Shown: in pieces, positions 7,881-16,604 of the stretch | Layout: every line of letters starts with the position of its first letter | Numbering within the stretch: the stretch's first letter is position 1 | Assembly: GCF_000233435.1 (NCBI RefSeq) | Contig: NC_016146.1 | Location: 325,001-389,000, forward strand | Origin: Blattabacterium sp. (Mastotermes darwiniensis) str. MADAR | GTDB lineage: Bacteria; Bacteroidota; Bacteroidia; Flavobacteriales; Blattabacteriaceae | Length of the DNA: 64,000 nucleotides | Direction of reading: 5' to 3' | The notes under the pieces: generated by a model | Database searches by the model: none | What the model was told of the DNA's origin: nothing | What the model saw: only the letters and a program-made list of their open reading frames with translations | Translations under genes and position numbers: made by a program

Positions 7881-9089
7881 ATGATAGAGAATATAAAAAC
7901 TGTAAATGATTTTAATTTCAAAAATAAAACAGCTATAGTTAGAGTAGACTTTAATGTTCCTATCAATAATAATCTCATTATTGATGATACACGTATTCAA
8001 TACAGTCTTCCAACTATTCGAAAGATAATTCATGATCATGGAAAAGTAGTATTGATTTCTCATTTTGGAAGACCAAAAGGAATCCCTTCAAAAATTTATT
8101 CTTTAAGATTTATGATTTCTTATTTATCCCATCAACTAAAAATTCCTATAAAATTTTCGGAATATTGTATAGGAAGTTCTGTAGAAAAATATGTAAATGA
8201 ATTAAAAAATGGAGAAGTTTTGCTGTTGGAAAACATTCGATTTCATAAAGAAGAGGAAGAAGGAAATGAAAAATTTGCTTTTCAATTAGCAAAACTCGGA
8301 GATATTTATGTAAATGATGCATTTGGAGTTTCTCATCGATTTCATTCTTCTATTACTATTATTCCAAAATTTTTTAAAAATAAAAAATGTATTGGATTTC
8401 TTATGAAAAAAGAAATTCAATCCTTACAGAAAATATTGGGTAAAGGAAAAAAACCTATTACAATCTTATTAGGAGGAGCTAAAATAACTTCTAAAATATC
8501 CATTATTAAAAATATTATTCATTTGATAGATAATATATTAATAGGAGGAGGAATGGCCTATCCTTTTATAAAGGTACAAGGTGGAAAAATAGGAAATTCC
8601 ATTTTGGAAAAATACAATGAAATTGAAAAAATATTAAAAAATATTATTGATCTATATCAGAAACAAAACCAAACCAATATACACTTTCCAAAAGACGTTG
8701 TTATAGCTGATTCTTTCAACAATAAAGCTAATACTAAAATTGTCCCCATTTATTCCATTCCAAATGGATGGAAAGGATTGGATATAGGGCCTCAATCTAT
8801 AAAATATTTTTGCGATATCATAAGAAAATCTAAAACGATTCTTTGGAATGGTCCACTAGGTGTATTTGAATTTTCCAATTTCTCTTTTGGGACTAAATCT
8901 ATAGCAAAAGCTATTGTAAATAGTACTGAAAAAGGAGCTTTTTCTTTAGTAGGAGGTGGAGATTCTATTGCTGCATTAAGAATGGAAAATTACGAAAATA
9001 AAATCAGTTATTTATCTACTGGAGGAGGAGCTATGTTGGAATGTTTAAAACAAACAATTCTTCCTGGTATCAAAGCTATAATTGAATAA
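7881..9089 (+). CDS. pgk: phosphoglycerate kinase
   Basis: Pgk transfers phosphate from 1,3-bisphosphoglycerate to ADP in glycolysis. The N-terminal domain has IVRVDFNVP and SHFGRPKG, the middle has LLLENIRFHKEEE and NDAFGVSHR, and the C-terminal nucleotide site has GPLGVFEF and GGGDSIAAL. The ORF is open from 7803, but the family N-terminus fits the ATG at 7881, giving 402 residues. It and rpiB are divergent. Together with eno and gpmI in this window it supports an active lower glycolysis/gluconeogenesis. Confidence 0.96.
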   Translation: MIENIKTVNDFNFKNKTAIVRVDFNVPINNNLIIDDTRIQYSLPTIRKIIHDHGKVVLISHFGRPKGIPSKIYSLRFMISYLSHQLKIPIKFSEYCIGSSVEKYVNELKNGEVLLLENIRFHKEEEEGNEKFAFQLAKLGDIYVNDAFGVSHRFHSSITIIPKFFKNKKCIGFLMKKEIQSLQKILGKGKKPITILLGGAKITSKISIIKNIIHLIDNILIGGGMAYPFIKVQGGKIGNSILEKYNEIEKILKNIIDLYQKQNQTNIHFPKDVVIADSFNNKANTKIVPIYSIPNGWKGLDIGPQSIKYFCDIIRKSKTILWNGPLGVFEFSNFSFGTKSIAKAIVNSTEKGAFSLVGGGDSIAALRMENYENKISYLSTGGGAMLECLKQTILPGIKAIIE

Positions 9090-9112
9090 AAAACTATCAA
9101 AAATTTTTTAAC

Positions 9113-9120
9113 TATATTTG
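9113..9120 (+). promoter_or_regulatory. Bacteroidota -7 box upstream of sodA
   Basis: TATATTTG matches TAnnTTTG and ends 21 bases before the sodA ATG. The 13-base context AACTATATTTGTT is identical to that before queA, and both are preceded by TATCAAAAA. No clear -33 TTG is visible at the usual distance. Confidence 0.45.
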
Positions 9121-9141
9121 TTAATTACCATTTAAATTATC

Positions 9142-9771
9142 ATGAATATGTCTTTTAAACTTCCAAAATTATCTTATTCCTATAAGGATTTTGAACCTTA
9201 TATAGATCGAAAAACTATGGAAATTCATTATACGAAACATCATGCAGGGTATACAAATAACCTAAACAAAGCTATTGAAGGAACAGACATGCTAAATTTA
9301 TCTATAGAAGAAATCTTAAGGAGAGCTAATATTGAAAAATCTATAATACGAAACAATAGTGGAGGTTTTTATAATCATAATTTTTTTTGGAAAATATTGA
9401 TTCCCCATTCGGAAAGCACTCTTCCAAGCAAATATATGAACGAAATACTTCAAAAAAGTTTTAAAACCTTTGATTGTTTTAAAGAAAAATTTCACTCTGC
9501 AGCAATGAATCGTTTTGGTTCTGGATGGGTTTGGTTATGTGTAAATAGAAAAAAATTAACTATTTGTTCTACAGCTAATCAGGATAATCCACTAATGTTA
9601 GGAATAGGTTGTGAAGGAATTCCTATATTAGGATTAGATGTTTGGGAACACGCTTATTATCTTCAATATCAAAATCGAAGGAATGATTATATTTCTTCCT
9701 TTTGGAAAATTGTTAATTGGAAAAAAGTAGAAGAAAATTATAAATCAGCCATGAGAATCAGAATAGAATAA
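9142..9771 (+). CDS. sodA: superoxide dismutase (predicted Mn type)
   Basis: A cytosolic superoxide dismutase of the Fe/Mn family. Metal ligands are expected in the N-terminal HYTKHHAGY, in NHNFFW, and in the C-terminal LDVWEHAYYLQY. The residues NNSGG before NHNFFW and STANQDNPLM resemble manganese enzymes (Gly in the first site, Gln in the second) rather than iron ones; metal preference is inference. The 209 residues are typical. The start may be the first ATG or the one two codons on. folB follows after two bases. Confidence 0.95.
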   Translation: MNMSFKLPKLSYSYKDFEPYIDRKTMEIHYTKHHAGYTNNLNKAIEGTDMLNLSIEEILRRANIEKSIIRNNSGGFYNHNFFWKILIPHSESTLPSKYMNEILQKSFKTFDCFKEKFHSAAMNRFGSGWVWLCVNRKKLTICSTANQDNPLMLGIGCEGIPILGLDVWEHAYYLQYQNRRNDYISSFWKIVNWKKVEENYKSAMRIRIE

Positions 9772-9773
9772 CC

Positions 9774-10121
9774 ATGGGAAAAATTATTTTAGAAAATATA
9801 AAGTTATTTGGTTACCATGGATGTATACCGGAAGAATCCTCTATAGGATCTTATTACAGAGTAAATATAGAAGTAGAATTAGATTTCTATCAAGCTTCTA
9901 TTAGCGACGATTTATCCAAAACCATTGATTATGTACATTTGTATCGTATTGTAAAAGAAGAAATGGCTATTAATTCAAAATTACTGGAACATTTAGCTCA
10001 TAGAATAATTCAAAGAATCAATAAGATAGATTTGGTTCAATCTACAAGAATAAAAATTTGTAAAGAAAATCATCCACTGAAAAACAATGTGGATAAAATC
10101 TGTGTTATTTTGAATGGATAA
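9774..10121 (+). CDS. folB: dihydroneopterin aldolase
   Basis: FolB cleaves 7,8-dihydroneopterin to 6-hydroxymethyl-dihydropterin in folate synthesis. The N-terminal ILENIKLFGYHGCIPEE is the family signature, the middle has the conserved TIDYVHLY and the second half the active-site region LLEHLAHRII. The 115 residues are normal. It follows sodA by two bases, and its TAA stop is immediately followed by the first base of tRNA-Cys, so the tRNA is probably cut from the same transcript. Confidence 0.93.
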   Translation: MGKIILENIKLFGYHGCIPEESSIGSYYRVNIEVELDFYQASISDDLSKTIDYVHLYRIVKEEMAINSKLLEHLAHRIIQRINKIDLVQSTRIKICKENHPLKNNVDKICVILNG

Positions 10122-10192
10122 GGCACTGTGGCCGATTGGAAAGGCAGAGGTCTGCAAAACCTTTTATAGCGGTTCGATTCCGCTCTGTGCCT
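10122..10192 (+). tRNA. tRNA-Cys (anticodon GCA)
   Basis: A 71-base cloverleaf: acceptor GGCACTG/CTGTGCC with one T-T mismatch, a short D-arm GCC/GGC, anticodon stem GAGGT/ACCTT around CTGCAAA (anticodon GCA), T-arm AGCGG-TTCGATT-CCGCT and discriminator T, as expected for tRNA-Cys. CCA is not encoded. It starts on the base after the folB stop. Confidence 0.95.
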
Positions 10193-10198
10193 TTTATT

Positions 10199-12046
10199 TT
10201 ATTCTACTGTTACAGACTTAGCAAGATTTCTTGGTTGATCTACATTCTCTCCGAGGATAAAAGCTATTTGATAAGCTAGAATTTGAAGAGGAATAACCGT
10301 TAATAATGGACTAAGTTCTTCAGAAACGTTTGGAATTTTTATTACGTGATCAGCCAACATGCTAACTTGAAAATCCCCTTCATTAACTATGGCTATAACT
10401 TTTCCCTTTCTTGCTTTAATTTCTTGAATATTTCCTATTATTTTTTCATAACATCCTTTTTTCGTAGCAATAATAACTACTGGCATACTTTCATCAATTA
10501 AAGCGATAGGACCATGTTTCATTTCTGCTGCCGGATAACCTTCCGCATGGATATAAGAAATTTCTTTTAATTTTAAAGCTCCTTCTAAAGCTACTGGAAA
10601 ATTTATCCCCCTACCTAAATATAGAAAATTATTTACTCCATGATATATTTTAGATATTCTTTTTATAGTATCATCTATTTTTAAAGTAGAATTTACTTTA
10701 TCTGGAATGGATCCAAGTTCTTTACATAAATAGTTATAACGACTATCCGTTATAGTCGATCTGTATTTCCCTATTTTCAAAGCTAACAATACTAAAACTG
10801 TTATCTGTGCTGTAAAAGACTTTGTAGAGGCTACTCCAATTTCTGGACCTGCATGTGTATAAATTCCTGCATCTACATTTCGTGCTATAGAAGATCCTAC
10901 AACATTACAAATACCAAAAACAAAAGCTCCTTTCTTTTTTGCTAGTTCTAAGGCAGCTATAGTATCTGCGGTTTCTCCTGATTGAGAAATGACAATAACT
11001 ATATCTTTTTTTTTTATAATTGGATTTCTATATCTGAACTCTGAAGCATATTCTACCTCTACTGGAACACGTGCAAGTTCTTCTAACAAATATTCTCCAA
11101 TTAAACTTGCATGCCATGAAGTTCCACATGCAACAATGGTAATTCCTTTTGCCTTAAGGAAAATATCCTTATTAGATTCAATACTGTCAATATATATCAA
11201 CCCATCAGTAATCAATAATCTCCCACGTAAAGTATCTAGAATTGTTTTTGGCTGTTCATTGATCTCTTTTAACATAAAGTATTTATACTTTCCTTTTTCA
11301 ATTTCTTTTATATTAATTTTAAGTTCTTTAATTATTGGACTAATTTTATGATTATTTAAGATTTTTCGTAAATCTAATTCTTTATTCTTTCTAAGAATAG
11401 CCATTTCTCCATCCTTTAAATAAAGAGCGTTTTTAGTATAATCAATAAAAGGAATAGGATCAGAAGCTATAAAAAATTCTCTATCATTAATACCCAAAGC
11501 AAGAGGACTTCCTAATTTAGCGATAACAATTCTTTCTGGATGAGATCTTTCTACTATAGCTATAGAATAAGCTCCAATGATTTCATTCAAAGAAATTCGT
11601 ACAGCCTCTTCTAAAGATAATTTATTTTTTTTTTGAATATATTCAATCAAATTTACAAGAACTTCTGTATCTGTTTGGCTTTTAAAAGTAAAACCATGCT
11701 TCAGCAAAATAACTTTAAGAGAATGATAATTTTCTATAATTCCATTATGAATCAATACTAATTCCTTAGAATTAGAAACATGAGGATGTGCATTGATATC
11801 ATCTGGAATTCCATGAGTAGCCCATCTCGTATGTCCTATACCAGTTGTACCTTGAATAATACTTCCAGAAATGATTTTTTTTTCTAATTCAGAAACCTTT
11901 CCCTTAGTTTTATATAATTTATATCCATTATTATCAAAAACAGCTATTCCAGAACTATCATAACCACGGTATTCCAATTTCTTTAATCCATTGATAAGAA
12001 TGGGATAGGCATCTTTATAACCTAAATAACCAATTATTCCACACAT
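10199..12046 (-). CDS. glmS: glutamine-fructose-6-phosphate aminotransferase (isomerizing)
   Basis: GlmS makes glucosamine 6-phosphate from fructose 6-phosphate and glutamine, the first step to UDP-GlcNAc for peptidoglycan. Cys2 of MCGIIGYLG is the glutaminase nucleophile; HTRWATHG and HNGIIENY follow. The isomerase half has two SIS domains with CGTSWHAS, SQSGETADT and EGALKLKEISYIHAEGY, ending in LAKSVTVE. The 615 residues are full length. It lies 17 bases downstream of the GT5 gene, an arrangement also familiar from flavobacteria. No glmS-ribozyme-like leader is possible in the short gap. Confidence 0.97.
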   Translation of the reverse strand: MCGIIGYLGYKDAYPILINGLKKLEYRGYDSSGIAVFDNNGYKLYKTKGKVSELEKKIISGSIIQGTTGIGHTRWATHGIPDDINAHPHVSNSKELVLIHNGIIENYHSLKVILLKHGFTFKSQTDTEVLVNLIEYIQKKNKLSLEEAVRISLNEIIGAYSIAIVERSHPERIVIAKLGSPLALGINDREFFIASDPIPFIDYTKNALYLKDGEMAILRKNKELDLRKILNNHKISPIIKELKINIKEIEKGKYKYFMLKEINEQPKTILDTLRGRLLITDGLIYIDSIESNKDIFLKAKGITIVACGTSWHASLIGEYLLEELARVPVEVEYASEFRYRNPIIKKKDIVIVISQSGETADTIAALELAKKKGAFVFGICNVVGSSIARNVDAGIYTHAGPEIGVASTKSFTAQITVLVLLALKIGKYRSTITDSRYNYLCKELGSIPDKVNSTLKIDDTIKRISKIYHGVNNFLYLGRGINFPVALEGALKLKEISYIHAEGYPAAEMKHGPIALIDESMPVVIIATKKGCYEKIIGNIQEIKARKGKVIAIVNEGDFQVSMLADHVIKIPNVSEELSPLLTVIPLQILAYQIAFILGENVDQPRNLAKSVTVE

Positions 12047-12063
12047 TCTAACCTTTAAAATTT

Positions 12064-12882
12064 TTAATTAATCTGTTCGGAAACAGTTTCTTGATAAAAT
12101 TGTTGATAAACGGTTTCTATTTTATCTACAGGATAATATTTCAATACTAACAATTTATTTTTTTCTATATAATCCTCTATTTCCTTAGGAAAAGAAAGAT
12201 CTCCTTTTATTATTGCATCAGAAAAATACATGCAGAACTTTATTAAGTTAAAATAATCAGGATTTTCCAAAAGTTTTAATTTTATAGACTTTATCCCATC
12301 TAATTTTATCTTTTGAAGAATATCCTTATTCAAAGTCCCTTGAAAAGGTTTGTTATATATAGATGTAACAATTTTTGTATTGTGATAAACAGGATCATTT
12401 TTATAAAATTCCTTTATATATAATGGAATAAAAGTAGTTATCCATCCATATATATGAATAATATCTGGTCTCCAATTCAATTTTCTTACGGATTCTAAAA
12501 CACCTTTCGTGAAAAATAAAGCTCTTTCATCATTATCGGAAAAAAAATTTCCATTTTTATCTTCATATATCGCTTTTCTTTTAAAATATTCTTCATTGTC
12601 TATAAAATAAACTTGCAACCTAGCATCTGGAATAGATGCAACCTTAATCAATAAAGGTCGATCCATTTCATTAATGATTAAATTCATTCCTGATAAACGA
12701 ATAACTTCATGCAATTGATGTCTTCGTTCATTTATTACCCCAAAACGTGGCATAAATATGCGAATATCATTTCCTATTGATTGCATAAACTTAGTAGCTT
12801 TTAAAACAGATAAAGAAATAGGATTCTCTGAAGAGAAAGGAAATAAATCTGAAGATACATACAATATACGTTTACCTGTCAT
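12064..12882 (-). CDS. glycogen/starch synthase-like GT5 domain protein
   Basis: A 272-residue protein equivalent only to the N-terminal ADP-glucose-type (GT5) half of glycogen synthase. It begins KRILYVSSDLFPF, close to the family ..vsE..P..KvGGL region but without its GGL, and has RIFMPRFGVINER and RPDIIHIYGWITTFIP. The C-terminal GT-B half that supplies much of the nucleotide-sugar site is absent. Short proteins of this kind are known beside glmS in flavobacteria, so the shortness is ancestral rather than a recent truncation. Whether it has transferase activity is unclear. It heads the glmS operon, with a good promoter at 12938-12966. Confidence 0.8.
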   Translation of the reverse strand: MTGKRILYVSSDLFPFSSENPISLSVLKATKFMQSIGNDIRIFMPRFGVINERRHQLHEVIRLSGMNLIINEMDRPLLIKVASIPDARLQVYFIDNEEYFKRKAIYEDKNGNFFSDNDERALFFTKGVLESVRKLNWRPDIIHIYGWITTFIPLYIKEFYKNDPVYHNTKIVTSIYNKPFQGTLNKDILQKIKLDGIKSIKLKLLENPDYFNLIKFCMYFSDAIIKGDLSFPKEIEDYIEKNKLLVLKYYPVDKIETVYQQFYQETVSEQIN

Positions 12883-12937
12883 CTTAAGAGTAATTTTTTA
12901 TTTTTAAATATATGTATAGTAAAAAAACGGATCGTTA

Positions 12938-12966
12938 CAAAGATAATAAATAATATAATATCCAAA
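12938..12966 (-). promoter_or_regulatory. Bacteroidota promoter for the GT5-glmS operon
   Basis: On the minus strand TTTG (12963-12966) is followed after a 17-base spacer by TATCTTTG (12938-12945). This matches the Bacteroidota -33 TTG / -7 TAnnTTTG pattern with an allowed spacer, and the -7 box lies about 55 bases before the start codon. It is the best complete promoter I see in the window. Confidence 0.65.
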
Positions 12967-12967
12967 G

Positions 12968-12989
12968 TTCTATCTAAAAAACGATAGAA
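12968..12989. repeat. 7-bp inverted repeat between GT5 gene and rnr
   Basis: TTCTATC (12968-12974) and GATAGAA (12983-12989) are perfect complements separated by eight bases. The repeat lies just upstream of the -33 element of the minus-strand promoter and upstream of rnr on the plus strand, so it is placed like an operator. No regulator can be named. Confidence 0.45.
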
Positions 12990-13040
12990 TTTATTTTCAG
13001 TAAATTCTTGTAGATTGTAACTTTTTAATAGTTTATTGAT

Positions 13041-14981
13041 ATGCATTTTCATAATAAGAAAAATTTTCTTTTAGCTACTGGTTTTATCAATATTACTAGT
13101 CGTGGATATGCTTTTGTAAATGTAGAAAAATTTGAGAAAGAAATTTTTATTCCCAAAAAAAAAACTAACAGAGCTATAGAAGGAGATTTAGTTCAAATAA
13201 AATTTAAAGAAAATAAAAAATTAGGAAAAAAAACGGAAGGAGAGGTCATAAAAATAATCAAAAGAAAAAGGAATAAATTTATTGGAATATTAAAAATAAA
13301 AGATCATTCAAAATATGGATCAGTAATAGTTGATAATAAGAAAAATATTCATGTCGATATATACATTCCTAAAAATAAATTAAAAGGATATAAAAATAAT
13401 GAAAAAGTATTAGCTAAAATAGTGGAATGGCCAAAAGATTTAAAAAATCCTTTAGGAGAAATAATTAAAGTATTTGGACTATCTGGAGAATATAAAACAG
13501 AATTTTTTTCCTTATTAGAAGAATATAGAATCCCTTATGAATTTCCTAAAAAAGTGGAAGACGAAGCGAAAAATATTGTTATGAAAAAAGAATTAGACAT
13601 CAATCTTAGAAGAGATATGAGAAATATAAATACCTTTACTATAGATCCTTTTGATGCTAAAGATTTTGATGATGCTATTTCTATTAGAAAGTTAAGCTTT
13701 AATACTTGGGAAATAGGAATTCATATTTCAGATGTTTCTTATTATGTTAAAGAAGGAAGTAATTTAGATAAAGAAGCCTATATTCGTGCAAATTCTATTT
13801 ATCTTATAGGAGAAGCAATTCCTATGCTTCCAAAAATATTATCCAACGATCTTTGTTCTTTACATCCAAAAAAAGATAAACTAAGTTTTTCTTCTGTTTT
13901 TAATGTAGATAATAAAGGAAAAATATTAAAAAGTTGGTTTGGAAAAACAATTATACGATCCAATAGAAGATTTACGTATGAAGAAGTTCAAAATATTATA
14001 GAAAAAAAAAAGGGAGATTTTCGAGAAGAACTTTTAACCTTATTGTTTTTTTCTAAAATATTAACTAGAAAAAGATTAAAAAATGGATCTATTCTATTAG
14101 ATAGAGTTGAAATGAAATTTTGTCTAGATAAAAACAATAATCCAACAAAATTATACTTAGAAAGGAATAAGGATGCTCATCGTTTGATAGAAGAATTTAT
14201 GTTATTGGCCAATAATAAAATATCAGAGTTTGTCAGTTTAAATACGAATGGAGAAATTCCTAACAAAACGTATATTTACAGAGTACACGATGAACCCGAT
14301 TTTCATAAAATTTTCGTCCTTAAAAAAATAATAGAACCTTTAGGCTATTTTTTAGATTTAAAGAATATAAAAAAATCCATTAATTGCTTATTGAGGAAAA
14401 TTCAAGGAAAACCAGAAAAAAATATGATCGAAAATTTGATTCTTCGTTCTATGAGCAAAGCTAAATATTCCACTATAAATATAGGACACTATGGATTATC
14501 CTTTATCTATTATACTCATTTTACTTCTCCTATAAGAAGATACTCAGATATTATAGCACACCGTTTATTAAATTATTATTTAACCAAGGATCAATCAAAA
14601 TTAAAATCCATAGAATTTTATGAAAAACAATCCCAACATTGCAGCGTTAGAGAACGTTTATCGATAGATATCGAAAGAAACTTTTCAAAATTTATACAAG
14701 TTAAATATATAAAAAAATTCCTATTAGGAAAAAAACTTGACGGAATCATTACAGGATTTACAGATTGGAGTATTTTTATTGATTTATTGTTCTTTCAAAC
14801 AGAAGGAATGATACGCATACGTGATATTAAAGAGGATATATATACTATAAATTCAAGCAATTACAGTATAATTGGTAGGAAAAAAAGAAAAATATATCAT
14901 CTTGGAGACAAAATAAAAGTAAAACTTATAGACGCTAATATAGAAAAGAAACAAATTATTCTTGAATGGCTCGGAAATTAA
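13041..14981 (+). CDS. rnr: ribonuclease R
   Basis: A processive 3'-5' exoribonuclease that degrades structured RNA. An N-terminal cold-shock-like domain (TGFINITSRGYAFV) is followed by the RNB catalytic domain, whose metal-binding aspartates are in DPFDAKDFDDA (from residue 202); HYGLSFIYYTHFTSPIRRYSD is the typical end of RNB. A C-terminal S1 domain (LDGIITGFTDWSIFIDL) completes the RNase II/R layout. At 646 residues it is shorter than E. coli RNase R because the terminal extensions are missing. It is divergent from the GT5 gene. Confidence 0.95.
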   Translation: MHFHNKKNFLLATGFINITSRGYAFVNVEKFEKEIFIPKKKTNRAIEGDLVQIKFKENKKLGKKTEGEVIKIIKRKRNKFIGILKIKDHSKYGSVIVDNKKNIHVDIYIPKNKLKGYKNNEKVLAKIVEWPKDLKNPLGEIIKVFGLSGEYKTEFFSLLEEYRIPYEFPKKVEDEAKNIVMKKELDINLRRDMRNINTFTIDPFDAKDFDDAISIRKLSFNTWEIGIHISDVSYYVKEGSNLDKEAYIRANSIYLIGEAIPMLPKILSNDLCSLHPKKDKLSFSSVFNVDNKGKILKSWFGKTIIRSNRRFTYEEVQNIIEKKKGDFREELLTLLFFSKILTRKRLKNGSILLDRVEMKFCLDKNNNPTKLYLERNKDAHRLIEEFMLLANNKISEFVSLNTNGEIPNKTYIYRVHDEPDFHKIFVLKKIIEPLGYFLDLKNIKKSINCLLRKIQGKPEKNMIENLILRSMSKAKYSTINIGHYGLSFIYYTHFTSPIRRYSDIIAHRLLNYYLTKDQSKLKSIEFYEKQSQHCSVRERLSIDIERNFSKFIQVKYIKKFLLGKKLDGIITGFTDWSIFIDLLFFQTEGMIRIRDIKEDIYTINSSNYSIIGRKKRKIYHLGDKIKVKLIDANIEKKQIILEWLGN

Positions 14982-14996
14982 AATTCTATCACATTA

Positions 14997-15461
14997 TTAA
15001 ATTCTTACAGAATTAGGAACAAATATTGTGTAATTTCCTCCATTTTTTATAATTTCTCTAACCAAACAAGAACTGATATACGATCTTTCATAAGAAGAAA
15101 GAATAAATACGGTTTCAATACAATCATACAATTTTTTATTGGCATAATATAAATTTTTTTCAAATTCGAAATCTAATTGATTTCGAATTCCTCTTAATAA
15201 GAATTTAGCCTTTTTTCTTTTACAAAAAGAAATAGTTAAACCTTTAAAAAGGTCTATCTCTATTCCAGAAAAATCTAAAAAAGTTTTTTGTATCCATTCT
15301 TTTCTCTTTTTAACAGAGAACATATTATTTTTTTCAGAGTTATTTCCAATAGCTATAACAATTTTATCAAATAAGTTTAAAGACTTAATGATTACATCAT
15401 AATGTCCTAAAGTTATTGGATCAAAAGTTCCAGGAAATACTGCTATTCTTCTATGATTCAT
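14997..15461 (-). CDS. coaD: pantetheine-phosphate adenylyltransferase
   Basis: CoaD adenylates 4'-phosphopantetheine to dephospho-CoA, the penultimate step of coenzyme A synthesis. The nucleotidyltransferase motif PGTFDPITLGH (with the TxGH histidine) lies at about residues 10-20; LLRGIRNQLDFEFE and the C-terminal ISSCLVREI (normally ISStlvkE) are present. The 154 residues are full length. Convergent with rnr (15-base gap) and divergent from the RicT-like gene. Confidence 0.95.
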   Translation of the reverse strand: MNHRRIAVFPGTFDPITLGHYDVIIKSLNLFDKIVIAIGNNSEKNNMFSVKKRKEWIQKTFLDFSGIEIDLFKGLTISFCKRKKAKFLLRGIRNQLDFEFEKNLYYANKKLYDCIETVFILSSYERSYISSCLVREIIKNGGNYTIFVPNSVRI

Positions 15462-15510
15462 ATAGAAATATAAATTTATATCAAAAAAGTAATAAGCAGA
15501 ATAAAATTTT

Positions 15511-15518
15511 TATTTTTG
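15511..15518 (+). promoter_or_regulatory. candidate -7 box for the RicT-like gene
   Basis: TATTTTTG fits TAnnTTTG and lies 30 bases before the ATG at 15549. A seven-base inverted repeat, TAAGTTT/AAACTTA, spans 15525-15540 between the box and the start. No -33 TTG is seen, and such strings are common in A/T-rich DNA. Confidence 0.3.
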
Positions 15519-15548
15519 TTTCTTTAAGTTTTTAAACTTATTAAAATA

Positions 15549-16601
15549 ATGGAAAAATTATGTTCCGGTTGTTTAACCAATAATAAATGTTTTCTTAAAA
15601 AGGAAAAAAATTTTTTCTATAATAAATGTTTGAAACTGAATGTAGTAGATTGGTTATCCCATATACAATCTCCTTTTGAATACGAGTTTGATATTGTAGA
15701 AGTTCAATTTAAAAATGATAGAAAAGAATTTTTTCATAACGAGAAAAAAATACCTCTTCGTAAAGGAGATTTTGTCACTGTAGAATCTACATCTATAGGA
15801 TATGATATAGGAATGATCACTATAACTGGAGAATTAGTAAAATTGCAAATCAGAAATAAAAACATTTATTCTATAAAAAATATAAAAAAAAGGATATACA
15901 GAAAATCTACAAATAAAGAATTAAGTCTATGGAATTTTTTAAAAAAAAAAGAAAAAAATATTCTTTCAAAATCTAAAAAAATTGCAAAAAGTTTAAATCT
16001 ATCCATGAAAATTTGTGATGTAGAATATCAAGGAGATGGAAAAAAAGCTACTTTTTATTATACATCGGAAAATAGAATTGATTTTAGAAAATTGATTAAA
16101 GAATTGGCTGCTTCATTTCATATACGTATAGAAATGCGACAAATTGGATATCGACAGGAATCCGCAAAAATCGGAGGAATAGGATCTTGTGGTCGTGAAC
16201 TATGTTGTTCTACTTGGTTAAAAAATTTTAAAAGTGTTACAACTAATTCTGCTAGATATCAACAACTATCTATAAATGCAGAAAAATTAACTGGACAATG
16301 CAGTAAATTGAAATGTTGTTTAAATTATGAGTTAGATGCTTATTTATCAGCCATAAAAGATTTTCCAGACATTAATAAAAAAATCTATACAGAAAAAGGA
16401 GTTGCAAAATGTATGAAAATCGATGTATTCAAGAAAAAAATGTGGTTTTCTTATGTTAAAAATTCAAACACTTGGTTCAGAATAGAAATAAAAAAAATTA
16501 AAGAAATTTTAGAAAATAAAAATAAAATAGCTCCTCCTTTGGAAAAATTATCAACAATGAATGTTATTCCAAAAACAGAATTAACATTTAAAGATTTATA
16601 A
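15549..16601 (+). CDS. PSP1-domain protein, RicT/YaaT-like
   Basis: A 350-residue cytosolic protein with an N-terminal cysteine-rich start (CSGCLTNNKCFLKK) and a PSP1 C-terminal domain. Conserved features are RKGDFVTVES, FRKLIKELAASFHIRIEMRQIG, and the cysteine motifs GSCGRELCCSTWL and CSKLKCCLNYE. In Bacillus subtilis the related YaaT (RicT) forms a complex with YmcA and YlbF that binds Fe-S clusters and modulates RNase Y processing; no partner genes are seen here. In flavobacteria it precedes gldH and a class A PBP, and the PBP follows here. Confidence 0.85.
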   Translation: MEKLCSGCLTNNKCFLKKEKNFFYNKCLKLNVVDWLSHIQSPFEYEFDIVEVQFKNDRKEFFHNEKKIPLRKGDFVTVESTSIGYDIGMITITGELVKLQIRNKNIYSIKNIKKRIYRKSTNKELSLWNFLKKKEKNILSKSKKIAKSLNLSMKICDVEYQGDGKKATFYYTSENRIDFRKLIKELAASFHIRIEMRQIGYRQESAKIGGIGSCGRELCCSTWLKNFKSVTTNSARYQQLSINAEKLTGQCSKLKCCLNYELDAYLSAIKDFPDINKKIYTEKGVAKCMKIDVFKKKMWFSYVKNSNTWFRIEIKKIKEILENKNKIAPPLEKLSTMNVIPKTELTFKDL

Positions 16602-16604
16602 ATA

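Noticed and set aside
10989-11351. 120-codon plus-strand frame within glmS
   Set aside because: Antisense to the conserved glmS isomerase domain; hydrophobic only because of the reversed A/T-rich codons.
12883-13040. Small RNA or riboswitch in the GT5-rnr gap
   Set aside because: The region contains a promoter and a short inverted repeat but no fold or conserved core resembling a known riboswitch.
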